From: Natronohydrobacter sp.
Lineage (GTDB): Bacteria; Pseudomonadota; Alphaproteobacteria; Rhodobacterales; Rhodobacteraceae
DNA: 64,000 bases
Assembly: GCA_030603695.1 (NCBI GenBank)
Contig: JAUVXF010000010.1
Location: 27,722 to 91,721, forward strand
Direction of reading: 5' to 3'
Both the position numbers and the translations under genes were made by a program. Shown here in pieces: positions 53,985 through 63,239 of the stretch. The stretch's first letter is position 1. The number at the start of each line of letters is the position of its first letter. Under the pieces are notes generated by a model. That model saw only the letters and a program-made list of their open reading frames with translations, was not told the origin of the DNA and ran no database searches.

Positions 53985-54104
53985 TTCACAACACGGGAAC
54001 GTCCAAAACCCGGCCACCCGACCTGGTGCGTTCAGTTTGGCAAAATGCTCCTGTCTGCTCAAGCAGATTAAACCGCGCATTTTAGGGAATTGATGGATGC
54101 GCGC

Positions 54105-55283
54105 CTAAAGCCTTTGTAGCAGTTGCGGGGTGGGCCAGCCATCGGCGGGCAAGCCAAGCTGGGCCTGGATATCTTGCACCGCCGCGCGGGTATTTGCGCC
54201 CAATATCCCTGTAATTCCGCCCACATTGAACCCGCGCTGCGTCAGCTTGGTTTGTAGCTGGCGCATCTGATCCTGATTAAGCCCTTGGTCGGGGTTGCCC
54301 GCCTGATACACAGGCGCACCCGATAGGCGCGTGGCGAAATATGCGGCGGTGGTGACATAGATGAAGCTTTGATTCCATTCAAACAGCACGCGGAAATTGT
54401 GGAAAATCATGAATGCCGGGCCATTATGGCCCTGCGGCAGGATGATAGAGGCATTGAGCGCGCCAGAGGGCAAGGCCCCATGTGCAGGCCGCACCCCCAG
54501 TTGCGCCCATTGGTTTACCGTCAGTTCTGTGCGCAGCCCCGTGCGTGTCAGATCCAGCCCTTGCGGGATCGTCACCTCATGCAGCCAGGGTTCATTCGCG
54601 CGCCAGCCTTTCGCACGCAGCATGGCGGCGGCGGATAGCAGCGCATCGGGGGCAGAGCGTTGCAGATCAATCCGCCCATCGCCATCACCATCCACGGCGT
54701 AATTGATGATATCGGAGGGCAGTTTCTGCACCATCCCGATTTCACCCGCCCAAGCGCCCTGTGTCTGCGCGGGATCAAGCATGCCGCGCCGATACATCTC
54801 CAGCGCTGCAAAGACTTGTGGGCGGAACAGATCGGGGCGGCGGCAATCATGCGCCAGCGTGACCAGCGCATTCACTGTGTTGAAATTGCCCTGCACTGCG
54901 CCGAAATCAGTCTCGAACGCCCAAAAGGCCAGCAAAATCCCCGGTGGCACGCCGAACTGGCGCTGCGCGGCATCAAACACATTGCGGAAGCGGTCGTAAT
55001 TCGCGCGCCCGGCATTCATGCGGTTTTGTGAAATCAACGCGCGCGAGAAATCCAGAAACGGGCGCTGAAAGATGCCCTGCGCACGATCGGCATTGATGAC
55101 AGATTGTTCCTGCCGCACATTGCGAAAGAAATTATCCACCAGCCCGCGATCATAGCCGCGCTGCGCGGCCTCTGTTTTCAGCACGCTGACAAAATTGCCG
55201 AAATTCCCACCACAGCTTTGCGCTGTGGCGGCGGTTCCAAGACCCAGAAAAAGACCAATAGCAAGACCTGACAAAACGCGCAT
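54105..55283 (-). CDS. Lytic murein transglycosylase (MltB/SLT_2 family) with PG-binding domain
   Basis: Protein of 392 residues from the ATG at 55283 (GGGGGG upstream). A signal peptide ends near AQS (residue 22). The SLT_2 domain has the catalytic glutamate Glu124 in AFWAFETDFG, the EIGMVQKLPSDI and DGDGRIDL segments, and a C-terminal peptidoglycan-binding domain (QLQTKLTQRGFNVGGITGILGANTRAAV spans it). It cleaves glycan strands to 1,6-anhydromuropeptides in the periplasm. Monocistronic. Confidence 0.92.
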   Translation of the reverse strand: MRVLSGLAIGLFLGLGTAATAQSCGGNFGNFVSVLKTEAAQRGYDRGLVDNFFRNVRQEQSVINADRAQGIFQRPFLDFSRALISQNRMNAGRANYDRFRNVFDAAQRQFGVPPGILLAFWAFETDFGAVQGNFNTVNALVTLAHDCRRPDLFRPQVFAALEMYRRGMLDPAQTQGAWAGEIGMVQKLPSDIINYAVDGDGDGRIDLQRSAPDALLSAAAMLRAKGWRANEPWLHEVTIPQGLDLTRTGLRTELTVNQWAQLGVRPAHGALPSGALNASIILPQGHNGPAFMIFHNFRVLFEWNQSFIYVTTAAYFATRLSGAPVYQAGNPDQGLNQDQMRQLQTKLTQRGFNVGGITGILGANTRAAVQDIQAQLGLPADGWPTPQLLQRL

Positions 55284-55366
55284 ACCGCCCCCCGTTAAAT
55301 TTCTTTGCGCCAACTTACCGCAAGCGGGCCATTAACGAAATCGCAATTCAGTGAGGGGGCGCGCGG

Positions 55367-56347
55367 TTACAGTTCCGCGCGGCTATGGGGTTCCATGAAA
55401 TCCAGCTCCGGGTTGATCGGGATGATCCGGTTTGGATTGATGGTGTCGTGGCTGTAATGATAGTGGCGCACGATATGGGGCAGATGCACCGTGCCCGCGA
55501 CGCCGGGATGCTGATACAAATCGCGCGTATAGGCCCAGAGTGCGGGGTAATCCACAATCCGGCGGCGGTTGCATTTGAAATGCAGGTGATACACGCTGTC
55601 AAAGCGCACAAGCGTGGTGAATAGCCGCCAATCGGCCTCTGTCAGGGTATCGCCCAACAGATAGCGTTGGTTCTGGAGTATCCCCTCCAGCCAATCCAGA
55701 GACTCAAAAAGCGGCACGACAGCGGCATCATAAGCCTCTTGCGTGGTGGCAAAGCCCGCCTTGTACACACCATTATTGACAGTGTTGTAGATACGCTCGT
55801 TGACCGCGTCGATCTGGGGCCGCAGCGCTTCGGGGTAATAATCGGCGCGATTGCCTGTCAGCGCGTTAAAGGCCGAATTGAACATGCGGATAATTTCCGA
55901 CGATTCGTTGGAAACGATCGTTTCACGCGATTTGTCCCAAAGCACCGGCACTGTTACCCGACCAGAGATTTCGGGATTGGCGCGGATATAGATGTCGCGC
56001 AGATAGCTTGCGCCAAACAGGCTGTCCCCTGTCGCGCCCGCGAAATCCGTGCCGAATGTCCAGCCATCTCCCAGCATGTCGGGGTGAACAACAGAGATAT
56101 CGATCAGCGGCTCCAACCCCTTCAGGGCGCGGAAGATCAGGGTGCGATGCGCCCAAGGGCAGGCATGAGAGACATACAGATGATACCGCCCGGCCTCTGC
56201 CTTGAAACCGCCCTCACCCGATGGCCCTGCCGCGCCATCGGGCATAACCCAGTTGCGAAAGCGCGACGTATCGCGCTGGAACGCGCCCCCACTTTTCGAG
56301 GTGTCATACCATTCGCTCGACCATTCGCCGTTTATCAGACGTCCCAT
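55367..56347 (-). CDS. Glutathionyl-hydroquinone reductase (YqjG/EcM4-type GST)
   Basis: Protein of 326 residues; start at 56347 after AGGAGA. The omega/xi-class GST signature is Cys63 in HACPWAHRTL, with the preceding FRNWVMPDG and later RVTVPVLWDK and NESSEIIRMFN. Xi-class enzymes reduce glutathionyl-hydroquinones. The following gene (lower coordinates) is a transglycosylase; no operon link is evident. Confidence 0.92.
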   Translation of the reverse strand: MGRLINGEWSSEWYDTSKSGGAFQRDTSRFRNWVMPDGAAGPSGEGGFKAEAGRYHLYVSHACPWAHRTLIFRALKGLEPLIDISVVHPDMLGDGWTFGTDFAGATGDSLFGASYLRDIYIRANPEISGRVTVPVLWDKSRETIVSNESSEIIRMFNSAFNALTGNRADYYPEALRPQIDAVNERIYNTVNNGVYKAGFATTQEAYDAAVVPLFESLDWLEGILQNQRYLLGDTLTEADWRLFTTLVRFDSVYHLHFKCNRRRIVDYPALWAYTRDLYQHPGVAGTVHLPHIVRHYHYSHDTINPNRIIPINPELDFMEPHSRAEL

Positions 56348-56443
56348 ATCATTCTCCTGCATTCCTGCGTCCTAGATGGGCCGCACGGGAACAGGGCGCA
56401 ACCTGCACAGATGCGCAGGCCATGTGCAGGGCGAAGGCGTGAC

Positions 56444-57616
56444 CTATTGCAAATCCGCGAATGCGCGCTGCAACCGCGCCACCGCCTCTGCCACCACGGA
56501 ACGCGGCGTGCCCAGATTGAAGCGCAGAAAGCTTTCGCCACCTGTGCCGAATGTGACCCCGTGATTGGCGGCAATCTGCGCGCCCTGTTCCACGCGCGCG
56601 GTAAATTCCGCCGCGCTCATCCCTGTATCCGCGAAATCCACCCATGACAGATATGTGGCCTCCAGCCCCATGGAACGCAGGCCGGGAATGGCGTTGATCC
56701 CGTCATCAAACAAAGCGCGGTTGCCGTCCAGATAGGCGCAGAGCGCATCCACCCATTCTGCCCCCTCGGGCGAATAGGCCGCGCGCACGGCGTGCAGCCC
56801 GAAGGAATTGGGCGAAATCCCCATGGCCATCATCGTTTTGGCAAACTGGCCGCGCAATTTTGCATCGGGAATGATGACATTGCCGCAATGCATGCCCGCC
56901 AGATTGAAGGTTTTGGATGCGGCCGTCAGCATCACCAGCCGATCTGTGGCATCGGGCGCAGCCACGGGCATGGGGATATGTTTGTGCCCCGGCATGACCA
57001 GATCATGATGGATTTCATCCGATATCAGCATCAGATCATGGCGCGCGCAGAAATCGGCCAGTGCGCGCAGTTCCTGCGCATTCCAGACACGCCCGCCCGG
57101 ATTATGGGGCGAGCACAGGATCACCATCCGCGCGCTGCCATCCATCAGCGCCTCGGCGGCGGTGAAATCCATCTCGTAGCGGCCCTGTTCCAGCCGCAGC
57201 GGGCACTCCACCACCTTGCGCCCCGCCGCCTGAATGGTGCGTGCGAAGGCGTGATACACAGGGGTGAACAGAACCACGCCATCGCCCGGTTTTGTCCATG
57301 TGTGCAGGCATAGCCCCACAGCATTCACCAGCCCATTTGTCGTGAAAATATGCCCCGGCTCCACCTGCCAGCCGTGACGATGCGCCATCCACCATGAAAT
57401 TGCCTCGCGGTAAGGGCCATCATCGCCGAAATACCCGTAAACCCCGTGATCAACCGCCTTTTGCAGCGCAGTTTGCACGCAGGCGGGGGGATAAAAATCC
57501 ATATCCGCCACCCACATGGCAATCCCGGTATCGGCGGGCACAGCGTAACGCTGTGCCATGACATCCCATTTTATGCAATCTGTGCCGCGCCGCTCAATGA
57601 TTTGGTCAAAATTCAT
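56444..57616 (-). CDS. PatB/MalY-type cystathionine beta-lyase
   Basis: Protein of 390 residues; the start at 57616 has GGAGGTAAA upstream, while the open frame to 57985 overlaps def and is rejected. A fold-type I PLP enzyme of the MalY/PatB subfamily: MWVADMDFYPP at the N-terminus, CSPHNPGGRVW, SDEIHHDLVMPG and the PLP lysine in TAASKTFNLAG. It cleaves C-S bonds of cystathionine or similar cysteine conjugates. Divergent from def; methionine genes lie a few kb away. Confidence 0.9.
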   Translation of the reverse strand: MNFDQIIERRGTDCIKWDVMAQRYAVPADTGIAMWVADMDFYPPACVQTALQKAVDHGVYGYFGDDGPYREAISWWMAHRHGWQVEPGHIFTTNGLVNAVGLCLHTWTKPGDGVVLFTPVYHAFARTIQAAGRKVVECPLRLEQGRYEMDFTAAEALMDGSARMVILCSPHNPGGRVWNAQELRALADFCARHDLMLISDEIHHDLVMPGHKHIPMPVAAPDATDRLVMLTAASKTFNLAGMHCGNVIIPDAKLRGQFAKTMMAMGISPNSFGLHAVRAAYSPEGAEWVDALCAYLDGNRALFDDGINAIPGLRSMGLEATYLSWVDFADTGMSAAEFTARVEQGAQIAANHGVTFGTGGESFLRFNLGTPRSVVAEAVARLQRAFADLQ

Positions 57617-57716
57617 GCTTTTACCTCCGTTTGGGGCAAAGCTTATGCGCCATGTGGGCGGGTGCAAGGGCAAAAGCCCATTGAACGGCCCCGCCCCTTC
57701 GCTTAAATCCCACCGC

Positions 57717-58238
57717 ATGAGTATTAAACCGATCCTGATCCATCCCGACCCGCGGCTGAAAAAGCTGTGCGCGCCTGTGGCCTCTGTCACGGGCGAGATT
57801 GGCAAACTTGCCGAAGACATGCTGGAAACGATGTATGACGCCCCCGGCGTTGGGCTGGCCGCGCCACAGGTGGGGGTCTTGCAACGCCTGTTTGTGATGG
57901 ATTGCGTGAAGGAAGAGGGCGAAAGCCCCCGCCCGATGGTGCTGATCAATCCAGAGATTGTCGCAGTCTCGGACGAAAAGAACACCTATGAGGAAGGCTG
58001 CCTGTCCATCCCCGAACATTACGCCGAAGTGACGCGCCCCAAGCGCGTGGCGCTGCGCTGGCTAGGGCTGGATGGCAAATTGCATGAAGATGAGTTTGAC
58101 GGGCTTTGGGCCACCTGCGCCCAGCATGAGCTGGATCATCTGAATGGCAAGCTGTTCATAGATCATATCGGCGCGATCAAACGCGGGATGATTACCCGCA
58201 AGATGGAAAAGCTGAAACGCGAACAGGCCCGCAAGTGA
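57717..58238 (+). CDS. def: Peptide deformylase
   Basis: Protein of 173 residues with all three deformylase motifs: [10 protein letters not shown] (44-53), EGCLS (93-97, Cys95 metal ligand) and HELDH (137-141). It removes the formyl group from nascent N-terminal methionine. First gene of def-def2-fmt; the next start (GTG) overlaps its stop by 4 bases. Confidence 0.97.
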   Translation: MSIKPILIHPDPRLKKLCAPVASVTGEIGKLAEDMLETMYDAPGVGLAAPQVGVLQRLFVMDCVKEEGESPRPMVLINPEIVAVSDEKNTYEEGCLSIPEHYAEVTRPKRVALRWLGLDGKLHEDEFDGLWATCAQHELDHLNGKLFIDHIGAIKRGMITRKMEKLKREQARK

Positions 58239-58729
58239 GCGTGCGGCCCTTCATCGCGTGGCCCGATGCACGGTTGCGCAGTGTTGCCAACCCTGTGGCA
58301 GAGATCACTGATGAAATCCGCGCCATCTGGGCCGATATGGTGCAGACAATGGACGCCATGCCCGGCGTTGGCCTTGCCGCGCCCCAGATTGGCATCTTGC
58401 TGCGGTTGGCGGTGGTAGATGCCTCTGAGACGCGCGGGCAGGCGGTGTGCATGGCCAATCCCGAAATTCTGCATGCCAGTGTCACCCTGCGCCCGCATGA
58501 CGAGGCCAGCCCGAACCTGCCCGGTGTTTTTGCCCGGATCGAACGCCCGCGCGCGGTGACTGTGCAATTCCTCAATGCCAGCGGCGTGCTGGAAGAGCGT
58601 GATTTTGTCGGGCTGTGGGCAACAAGCGTGCAGCACCAGATCGACCATCTGAATGGGCGGATGTATTTTGACCATCTCAGCAAGCTGAAACGCGACATGC
58701 TGTTGCGCCGTGCGAAAAAGGTGGGGTGA
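58235..58729 (+). CDS. Degenerate peptide deformylase paralogue
   Basis: Protein of 164 residues starting at GTG. Motif I is intact ([10 protein letters not shown], 44-53), but motif II reads SPNLPGV where EGCLSIP is expected, so the metal-binding cysteine is gone. Motif III reads HQIDH (134-138), losing the catalytic glutamate. Both histidines remain. The frame is full length and translationally coupled on both sides, so it is maintained as a protein, presumably non-catalytic or with altered activity. Confidence 0.85.
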   Translation: MSVRPFIAWPDARLRSVANPVAEITDEIRAIWADMVQTMDAMPGVGLAAPQIGILLRLAVVDASETRGQAVCMANPEILHASVTLRPHDEASPNLPGVFARIERPRAVTVQFLNASGVLEERDFVGLWATSVQHQIDHLNGRMYFDHLSKLKRDMLLRRAKKVG

Positions 58730-59631
58730 TGCGTGTTATCTTCATGGGCACGCCAGATTTCTCTGTTCCCGCGCTGGACGCCATTCATGCCGCGCATGAG
58801 GTGGTTTGTGTCTATACCCAGCCGCCCCGGCCCGCAGGGCGCGGCCAGCAACCGCGCCTGACGCCCGTTCATGCCCGCGCCTTGGCGCTGGGGCTGGAGG
58901 TGCGCCACCCCGCCAGCCTGAAAGGCGCGGCAGAACAGACGGAATTTGCCGCCCTTGGCGCCGATGTGGCCGTCGTGGTGGCCTATGGGCTGATCCTGCC
59001 ACAAGCAGTGCTGGATGCCCCGCGCTTTGGCTGTCTGAATATCCATGCCTCGCTTTTGCCGCGCTGGCGCGGGGCCGCGCCCATCCAGCGCGCGATAGCG
59101 GCGGGCGATGCAGAGACAGGGATTTGCATCATGCAGATGGAAGCGGGGCTGGATACTGGCCCTGTCCTGCTGCGCGCCCAAACCCCGATCTCCGAGGGCG
59201 ATACCGCGCAGAAATTGCATGACAGGCTGTCGCATATGGGGGCAGATGCAATTGTGCAGGCTTTGGCGCAACTTCCCGTGCTACAGGCACAGCCGCAGCC
59301 CGTGGCAGGCGTTACCTATGCGGCCAAAATAGACAAAGCCGAAGCGCGCGTGGATTGGACACGCCCCGCGCCAGAGGTCGCACGCCAGATTCGCGCGCTT
59401 TCCCCCTTTCCCGGCGCATGGTGCGAGGCCCCTTTCGGGCGGCTAAAACTGCTGGATGCGCGCGCAGTGGCAGGGCAAGGCCAGCCCGGCACAGTGCTGG
59501 AGGGGCTGACAATTGCCTGCGGCACCGGCGCGGTGCAGGTGCTGGATGTGCAGCGCGAAGGCAAGCGCGCCATGTCCGCGCTGGAATTGCTGCGCGGTGC
59601 GGGAAGTCTGGATGGCGTGGTGATGCGCTAG
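58729..59631 (+). CDS. fmt: Methionyl-tRNA formyltransferase
   Basis: Protein of 300 residues from the ATG at 58729, which overlaps the preceding stop (TGATG). N-terminal domain: [32 protein letters not shown] with the formyl-folate site, and [11 protein letters not shown]; a C-terminal tRNA-binding domain includes SPFPGAWCE. It formylates initiator Met-tRNA, the step reversed on proteins by deformylase, so the operon groups the two. Confidence 0.97.
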   Translation: MRVIFMGTPDFSVPALDAIHAAHEVVCVYTQPPRPAGRGQQPRLTPVHARALALGLEVRHPASLKGAAEQTEFAALGADVAVVVAYGLILPQAVLDAPRFGCLNIHASLLPRWRGAAPIQRAIAAGDAETGICIMQMEAGLDTGPVLLRAQTPISEGDTAQKLHDRLSHMGADAIVQALAQLPVLQAQPQPVAGVTYAAKIDKAEARVDWTRPAPEVARQIRALSPFPGAWCEAPFGRLKLLDARAVAGQGQPGTVLEGLTIACGTGAVQVLDVQREGKRAMSALELLRGAGSLDGVVMR

Positions 59632-59945
59632 GGTTCCAAGACAACCGATTACAGGTTGAAACCTGTTGCCCACGGCAGAGAAGCGCGCAACGCCGCGTAT
59701 CGCTGCGCTGCCGCAATCTGGCAGAATGGCTATGCGCGGCGGCCTGCGGCTGTGATTCCGCATCGGGCAATTTGTCCTGACCGCCCCGATCCCCCCGGAG
59801 CATGTCGCGCAAAACCGGGAACCAGTTTAGCGCAAAAACACATGTGACCACTTAAGATTAGAGTGGGTCGCATGAAGGCGAAGGGACGCCACACGCACTC
59901 ACCGCCCTTCGCGCCCGACAGCCTTGCAAAACCGGGGCGCTGCTG
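59632..59945. other. Intergenic region, 314 bp, between convergent fmt and metZ
   Basis: Contains the inverted repeat ACAGGTT GA AACCTGT (59651-59666) shortly after the fmt stop and copy 2 of the RUP-like palindrome (59799-59844). No coding frame with family features was found. Confidence 0.5.
59799..59844 (+). repeat. RUP-like dispersed palindromic repeat, copy 2
   Basis: Begins GAGCATGTCGCGCAAAAC and ends near ACATG, with CATGT opposed to ACATG at the outer edges and GCGCAAAACCGG opposed to CCAGTTTAGCGC inside. Same order and spacing as 3570-3531 on the minus strand. Confidence 0.7.
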
Positions 59946-61130
59946 TCAGTTGGCCAAGTCCAGCCCTGCGCGCAGATCGGCAATCAGATCATCCGTATCT
60001 TCCAGCCCGACCGACAGGCGGATCAGACCCGGCGTAATGCCCAGCGCGATTTTCTGATCTTCAGGCAAGCGCTGATGGGTGGTTGTAGCCGGATGGGTGG
60101 CAATGGTGCGCGCATCGCCCAAGTTATTGGAAATCACCGCCACTTGCAGCGCGTTGAGCACCCTGAACGCGGCCTCTTTGCCTGCCGCCACATCCAGCGC
60201 CAGCACTGTGCCAAACCCGTCCATCTGCGCGGCGGCAATGGCGTGTTGCGGGTGGCTTGTCAGGCCCGGATAGATCACACGAGCAAGGCGCGGATCGCCC
60301 TGCAACGCCTCTGCAATCGCCAATGCAGAGGCCGCTTGCGCGCGCACCCTCAGATCAATCGTTGTCAGACCATTGAGCATGATCCACGCATTGAAGGGCG
60401 ACAGCGCGCCGCCTGTGTGTTTCATATAAGGTTCAACCACACCCCGGATAAAGGCGCGCGTGCCACAGATCACACCCCCCAGCGCGCGGCCCTGCCCGTC
60501 AATATGCTTGGTGGCCGAATAGATGATCACATCTGCGCCCATCTCCACTGCGCGGCTGAAAACGGGTGTGGCAAACACATTGTCCACCACCACCAGCGCG
60601 CCCGCCGCATGGGCCAGATCGGCCACAGATTTCAGATCAATCACCTCCAGCGTGGGGTTGGAGATGGATTCGAGAAATACAGCCTTTGTGCCGGGGCGGA
60701 TGGCGGCGCGCCACTGATCCAGATCGGTGCCATCCACGAATGTCACCTCTACCCCGTAACGGCGCAAAACCTCTTCCAGAATATAGAGGCAAGAGCCAAA
60801 CAGCGCGCGCGATGACACCACATGATCACCCGCGCGCAACATGGATGTCAGCGCACCGGAAACGGCAGCCATGCCAGAGGCCGTGGCAAAGGCATCTTCC
60901 GTGCCTTCCAGCGCGGCAATGCGTTCTTCAAATACGGCCACAGTGGGGTTGCCATAGCGGGCATAGATGAACTCATCTTCCCCAAGCGCGACAAAGCGGG
61001 CCTCTGCGGCCTCTGCCGTGGGATAAACGAACCCCTGGGTCAGATAAATGGCCTCTGCCACCTCGCCATATTGGCTGCGGCGTGCGCCATGATGCACCAG
61101 TTTCGTGCGTTTTCCCCAATCCTGCGCCAT
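59946..61130 (-). CDS. metZ: O-succinylhomoserine sulfhydrylase MetZ
   Basis: Protein of 394 residues from the ATG at 61130; the open frame to 61301 runs through the riboswitch and is rejected. A Cys/Met-metabolism PLP enzyme: YARYGNPTV, ATASGMAAVSGAL, VDNVFATP and the PLP lysine in YSATKHIDGQG. It makes homocysteine directly from O-succinylhomoserine and sulfide. A SAM-II riboswitch and terminator lie in its leader, so expression should fall when SAM is high. metF is upstream in the same direction. Confidence 0.94.
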   Translation of the reverse strand: MAQDWGKRTKLVHHGARRSQYGEVAEAIYLTQGFVYPTAEAAEARFVALGEDEFIYARYGNPTVAVFEERIAALEGTEDAFATASGMAAVSGALTSMLRAGDHVVSSRALFGSCLYILEEVLRRYGVEVTFVDGTDLDQWRAAIRPGTKAVFLESISNPTLEVIDLKSVADLAHAAGALVVVDNVFATPVFSRAVEMGADVIIYSATKHIDGQGRALGGVICGTRAFIRGVVEPYMKHTGGALSPFNAWIMLNGLTTIDLRVRAQAASALAIAEALQGDPRLARVIYPGLTSHPQHAIAAAQMDGFGTVLALDVAAGKEAAFRVLNALQVAVISNNLGDARTIATHPATTTHQRLPEDQKIALGITPGLIRLSVGLEDTDDLIADLRAGLDLAN

Positions 61131-61151
61131 ATCAATCCGACCCCTCTGGCC

Positions 61152-61185
61152 AAAATAAAACCCCCGAACCGTCACAGGCCGGGGG
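61152..61185 (-). terminator. Intrinsic terminator in the metZ leader
   Basis: On the minus strand CCCCCG and CGGGGG form a 6-bp stem around 13 bases, followed by TTTTATTTT. It lies between the SAM-II aptamer and the metZ start, as expected for transcription attenuation. Confidence 0.72.
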
Positions 61186-61193
61186 CAGCGCCC

Positions 61194-61252
61194 AGACCTC
61201 TTTAGCGGTATGTTTAGCGTGGCCCGCAATCCGGAAAACAAAGCGCCACGGG
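61194..61252 (-). ncRNA. SAM-II riboswitch upstream of metZ
   Basis: On the minus strand the P1 stem GTGGC/GCCAC (61249-61245 and 61223-61219) encloses a loop containing GCTTTG and CCGGATTGC. It is followed by GCTAAACA and then CGCTAAAGAGG. Order and spacing match the SAM-II (metA/metZ leader) consensus, including the paired CTAAA elements that form the pseudoknot and SAM pocket. Position before metZ agrees with the class. Confidence 0.85.
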
Positions 61253-61272
61253 CCATCTGGCCAGTGGCGCTT
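61235..61272 (-). terminator. metF terminator overlapping the riboswitch P1 strand
   Basis: AAGCGCCAC and GTGGCGCTT (9-bp stem, with an inner GGCC/GGCC pair) are followed by TGTTTT on the minus strand. The 3' arm includes the GTGGC used by riboswitch P1, so the two structures exclude each other. Confidence 0.7.
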
Positions 61273-61313
61273 GCGTTAGTGGGTTTTGCCCTTCCGGTCA
61301 ATGGCCATGGTGT

Positions 61314-62180
61314 TCAGGCCACATTCTCCAGCGCGACATGGGGCTGAACGCCCAGCGCATGGCAGACATCGCGCGTCAGATGCGGGCGGTTCAGCGTGTA
61401 GAAGTGCAAATCCTCTACGCCTTCGCGCACCAGCTTGTCGCACATCTCTGTGCAGAGCGCCGTTGCCAGCAAATCCTCGCGCCCATCGCGGATGGCTTTC
61501 TCAAAGGCCTCGTCCATCCATGCAGGCACGCTGGCCCCGGTGGCCAGGGCAAATTTGCGAATGCCTGTCCAGTTCTCAATCGGGATGATGCCGGGAATGA
61601 TCTTGCCCGTCACCCCTTCGCGCGCGCAGGCATCGCGGAAGCGCAAGAAGGTATCGGCCTCGAAAAAGAACTGCGTGATCGCACTATGCGCCCCCGCCTG
61701 AAACTTGCGCTTCAACCAGCGCACATCGGCCAGATTATCCGCAGCCTCTGGGTGCGGCTCTGGATAGGCGCCCACACGCAGGTTGAAATTGCCAGTTGCG
61801 GCCAGCGCCTCGATCAACTCTATGGAATTGGCAAAGCCGTCTGGATTGGGGGTAAACCCGCCCTGCCCCTTGGGCGGATCGCCGCGCAGCGCCACAATCT
61901 CGGACACGCCCGCTTTGGCGTAGCTTTCGGCAATCGCCAGCGTTTCGGCGCGCGTTGCATCCACACATGTCAGATGGGCGGCCACATTCAGGCCAAATTG
62001 TGCGCCAATGGTGGTGACGGCCTCATGCGTCAGTTGCCGGGTTGTGCCGCCCGCCCCATAGGTGACGGAAACAAAGCTGGGCGCCAGCGGCGCCAGCATG
62101 CGCACCGTGTCCCACAGCTTGAAACTGGCTTCCAGCGTTTTGGGCGGGAAGAATTCAAAAGATACGCGGGGGGTGGGCAT
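61314..62180 (-). CDS. metF: 5,10-methylenetetrahydrofolate reductase
   Basis: Protein of 288 residues; start at 62180 chosen for GGAG 6 bases upstream, against ATGs a few codons earlier. TIM-barrel flavoprotein with the catalytic glutamate in FEFFPPKT, VTYGAGGTTR, HLTCVDATR, ALRGDPP and FFFEADTF. It makes methyl-THF for methionine synthesis. Divergent from metR across an 86-base region with a MetR box. Confidence 0.96.
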   Translation of the reverse strand: MPTPRVSFEFFPPKTLEASFKLWDTVRMLAPLAPSFVSVTYGAGGTTRQLTHEAVTTIGAQFGLNVAAHLTCVDATRAETLAIAESYAKAGVSEIVALRGDPPKGQGGFTPNPDGFANSIELIEALAATGNFNLRVGAYPEPHPEAADNLADVRWLKRKFQAGAHSAITQFFFEADTFLRFRDACAREGVTGKIIPGIIPIENWTGIRKFALATGASVPAWMDEAFEKAIRDGREDLLATALCTEMCDKLVREGVEDLHFYTLNRPHLTRDVCHALGVQPHVALENVA

Positions 62181-62225
62181 GTGCAACTCCATACTTGATG
62201 CCCTCTTGTGCCATAGCCGCGAATG

Positions 62226-62238
62226 TGAAACCAATTCA
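62226..62238. promoter_or_regulatory. MetR binding site between metF and metR
   Basis: TGAAACCAATTCA matches the MetR consensus TGAA N5 TTCA exactly. It lies 45 bases upstream of metF and 28 bases upstream of metR. Confidence 0.75.
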
Positions 62239-62266
62239 TTATTCTCAACACCATTATGAGCGCAGC

Positions 62267-63172
62267 ATGCATATCGAATTCCGCCACTTGCGCACGATCA
62301 AGGCCATACACGAGGCCGGAGGGCTGGCGCGCGCCGCCGATTTGCTGAACATGACGCAATCTGCCCTGTCGCACCAGGTGAAGGGGATAGAGGATCAGGC
62401 CGGGGTGGAATTGTTCGTGCGCAGGTCAAAACCGCTGAAACTGTCTGCGGCGGGCCTGAAAATGCTGCGCGCCGCCGAAGATATCCTGCCACGCGTGGCC
62501 GCGCTGGAGGAAGAATTCACCGGCCTGCGCAAGGGCAGTTCCGGGCGGCTGCATATCGCCATCGAATGCCATGCCTGTTTTGACTGGCTGTTTCCGGTGC
62601 TGGAACAGTTTCGCAAGGCCTGGCCTGATGTGGATGTCGATATCCGCCCCGGCCTTGCCTTCGATGCCCTGCCAGCCCTGCGCCGCGAAGAGGTGGATCT
62701 TGTCATCTCTTCCGACCCGGAGGATATGGAGGGCGTAACCTTCCTGCCGCTGTTTGATTACGAGCCTGTTTTCGTCGCCGCCGCCACCAACCCCCTGGCC
62801 GAACGCAGCCATATAGAGGCAGAGGATTTCCGCGATCAGGTGCTGATTACCTACCCGGTGGAACGCACGCGGCTGGATGTGTTCACCCAGCTTCTGACCC
62901 CCGCCAAAGTCGAACCCCGCGCCATCCGGCAGGTGGAACTGACAGCGGTGATTCTGCTTCTGGTCGCCTCTGGCCGGGGCGTGGCCGTCCTGCCCGACTG
63001 GGTGCTGCGCGAGGTGCGCTACCATTCCGATTATGTGACCAAACGGCTCACCGAGAGCGGCCTGACCCGGCGACTATACGCCGCCGTGCGCAGCGAGGAT
63101 GGGGGCAAACCGTTCATGGCACATGTCCTGCGGCTGGCGCGGACAGAGCCGGTGAAATTGCAGCGGGGGTAA
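62267..63172 (+). CDS. metR: LysR-family regulator MetR
   Basis: Protein of 301 residues from the ATG at 62267. The DNA-binding region opens MHIEFRHLRTIKAIHEAGGL and continues AADLLNMTQSALSHQVKGIED, the MetR form of LysR. The effector domain (RLHIAIECHACFDWLFPVL) is where homocysteine acts as coinducer in characterised MetR. Placed head to head with metF around a consensus MetR site, so control of metF and itself is well supported. Confidence 0.92.
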   Translation: MHIEFRHLRTIKAIHEAGGLARAADLLNMTQSALSHQVKGIEDQAGVELFVRRSKPLKLSAAGLKMLRAAEDILPRVAALEEEFTGLRKGSSGRLHIAIECHACFDWLFPVLEQFRKAWPDVDVDIRPGLAFDALPALRREEVDLVISSDPEDMEGVTFLPLFDYEPVFVAAATNPLAERSHIEAEDFRDQVLITYPVERTRLDVFTQLLTPAKVEPRAIRQVELTAVILLLVASGRGVAVLPDWVLREVRYHSDYVTKRLTESGLTRRLYAAVRSEDGGKPFMAHVLRLARTEPVKLQRG

Positions 63173-63239
63173 GGGGGGCTGGTGCTGCGCGTCAATTTAC
63201 TATAAGGAATTATAGCATATTGATTTATGCGATGAATTT

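Larger units (their letters stand above)
53665..54104. other. Intergenic region, 440 bp, between transglycosylase gene and lon
   Basis: Both flanking genes are on the minus strand, so this holds the transglycosylase terminator and the lon promoter. A nested hairpin occupies 53930-53984. The part near 53760-53860 is AT-richer and carries promoter-like sequence. A minus-strand frame at 53666-53989 was considered and rejected. Confidence 0.55.

Noticed and set aside
53666..53989. A 107-residue minus-strand frame just upstream of lon
   Set aside because: Begins inside a hairpin, has no ribosome site, no recognised family and runs through the lon promoter and ribosome-binding region.
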